Shown here piece after piece: positions 63,168-64,000 of a stretch of DNA of 64,000 bases. This DNA is from Aquabacterium sp. J223. GTDB lineage: Bacteria; Pseudomonadota; Gammaproteobacteria; Burkholderiales; Burkholderiaceae_C. The position numbers and the translations under genes were made by a program. Position 1 is the first letter of the stretch; the number at the start of each line of letters is the position of its first letter. Where the stretch lies: assembly GCF_024666615.1 (NCBI RefSeq), contig NZ_CP088297.1, forward strand, positions 4,134,501 to 4,198,500, given 5' to 3'. The notes under the pieces were generated by a model. That model searched no databases and was not told the origin of the DNA. It saw only the letters and a list, made by a program, of their open reading frames with translations.

Positions 63168-64000
63168 ATGGTGAACATGAGCGATCCATCCCTGTTCGAT
63201 CCGGCGCGCTATGCACCAGTGCGGCGCCCGCTGCTCGACGCCAGCGGCCTGCCGGCCGACTGCTACCGCGACGAGCGCTTCTTCCAGCGCGAGCTGGCGC
63301 AGGTCTTCGGCCGCGGCTGGCTGATGCTGGGCCGCGAGGACATGGTCCCCGAGCGGGGCGACTTCTTCACCGTCGACCACGCCGGCGCCGCGCTCATCGT
63401 GCTGCGCGACCACGACGGCCGGGTGCGCGCGCTGCACAACGTCTGCCGCCACCGCGGCGCGCGGCTGGTCGACGTGCCGGCCGGTGCCGCCACCGGCCGC
63501 ACGGCCTCCATCGTCTGCCCCTACCACGCCTGGAGCTTCGCGCTCGACGGCTCGCTGCGCGCTTGCGTCGGCATGGAGGACACGCGGGCCTTCGACAAGG
63601 CCGACTGGCCGCTGGCCGCCGCGCGCTGCGAGACCTGGGCCGGCTTCGTCTGGGTGTCGCTGGACGACGCCGCGCCGCCGCTGCTCGACTGGCTGGGCGA
63701 ACTGCCCGAGCGGCTGGCGCCCTACCGGCTGCAGGACATGGTCGCCACCCGCGTCGTCACCCACGACGTCGAGTGCAACTGGAAGACCTGGGTCGAGAAC
63801 TTCATGGAGGGGTACCACATCCCCACCGTGCACCGCTCCACCATCAGCAAGTTGAAGGCGGTGAACCACCCCGAGGAACCGCGCGGCAACGGCCAGTACA
63901 CCGCCATCTTCGAGCAGCACGACGGCACGCTGGCGCTGCTGCCCGGCGATGCCGGCTTCCCGCCCATCGAGGGGCTGGACGGCGAGTCGGTGCGCGGCAG
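63168..64000 (+). CDS. Rieske non-heme iron oxygenase alpha subunit (3' end outside window)
   Basis: The frame is open to the right edge (about 277 residues). Rieske ligands: VCRHRGARL and CPYHAWSF. A mononuclear-iron stretch NWKTWVENFMEGYHIPTVHR (Asn/Trp, then H-x4-H) is present. Two ATGs, 63168 and 63177, are close; MSDPSLFDP from 63177 looks natural. Resembles the SRPBCC-type oxygenases acting on aromatic acids or methylammonium compounds. It is divergent from the hydrolase-flavoprotein-dehydrogenase operon, suggesting one pathway. Confidence 0.85.
   Translation, partial: MVNMSDPSLFDPARYAPVRRPLLDASGLPADCYRDERFFQRELAQVFGRGWLMLGREDMVPERGDFFTVDHAGAALIVLRDHDGRVRALHNVCRHRGARLVDVPAGAATGRTASIVCPYHAWSFALDGSLRACVGMEDTRAFDKADWPLAAARCETWAGFVWVSLDDAAPPLLDWLGELPERLAPYRLQDMVATRVVTHDVECNWKTWVENFMEGYHIPTVHRSTISKLKAVNHPEEPRGNGQYTAIFEQHDGTLALLPGDAGFPPIEGLDGESVRG

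Overview
The window looks like GC-rich DNA of a Burkholderiales-type betaproteobacterium. This is inferred from codon use, the Ralstonia-type nag gene set, NahR/NagR-like LysR proteins and an H-NS protein of the beta-proteobacterial type. It falls into three blocks.

Block 1 (1-10.4 kb) is an aromatic-acid catabolic cluster. One long minus-strand operon runs nagI-nagK-nagG-nagH-livK-livH-livM-livG-livF-nagL: salicylate 5-hydroxylase oxygenase subunits, gentisate dioxygenase, fumarylpyruvate hydrolase and maleylpyruvate isomerase, with a complete branched-chain-type ABC importer set embedded. NagR-like LysR genes lie on both sides; the left one is cut by the window edge. Salicylate to gentisate to fumarate plus pyruvate is covered, except for the ferredoxin and reductase of the oxygenase, which are not in the window.

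Block 2 (about 10.5-52.4 kb) is a conjugative mosaic (ICE or plasmid backbone; the window cannot decide). It starts with an intact 1.19-kb IS5-family element with CTAA target duplications. Cargo follows: two small genes, a LuxR-type regulator, an AlkB-like membrane monooxygenase and mnmH. Next come a VirB/VirD4-type secretion operon (16.9-32.8 kb), IS3 and IS91 remnants, and a probable defence island (33.5-45 kb). The island holds an AbiJ-like gene, a tight operon of HTH, ParB-like, PD-(D/E)XK-like and DNA methyltransferase genes, an integrase-less cluster of three integron-like cassettes with attC sites (nuclease-like, DUF5677-like, PIN-like), a broken recombinase gene and a large ABC-type ATPase. 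The backbone resumes with relaxase, a MobC-like protein, an oriT-like spacer, stbABC, an H-NS protein, DUF932, SSB and RadC. No replication initiator or intact integrase is visible.

Block 3 (52.6-64 kb) looks very GC-rich and chromosome-like: an FMN-dependent monooxygenase, a predicted outer-membrane protein, a secreted peptide, a large hybrid histidine kinase, a TPR remnant, and a catabolic cluster of dehydrogenase, flavin monooxygenase and hydrolase divergent from a partial Rieske oxygenase.

A cross-cutting observation: four genes (livM, livK, virB10 and the 60-kb dehydrogenase) are each broken by one apparent extra base in a G/C homopolymer of 6-7 nt. This may be a sequencing artefact and should be settled before these genes are called pseudogenes.
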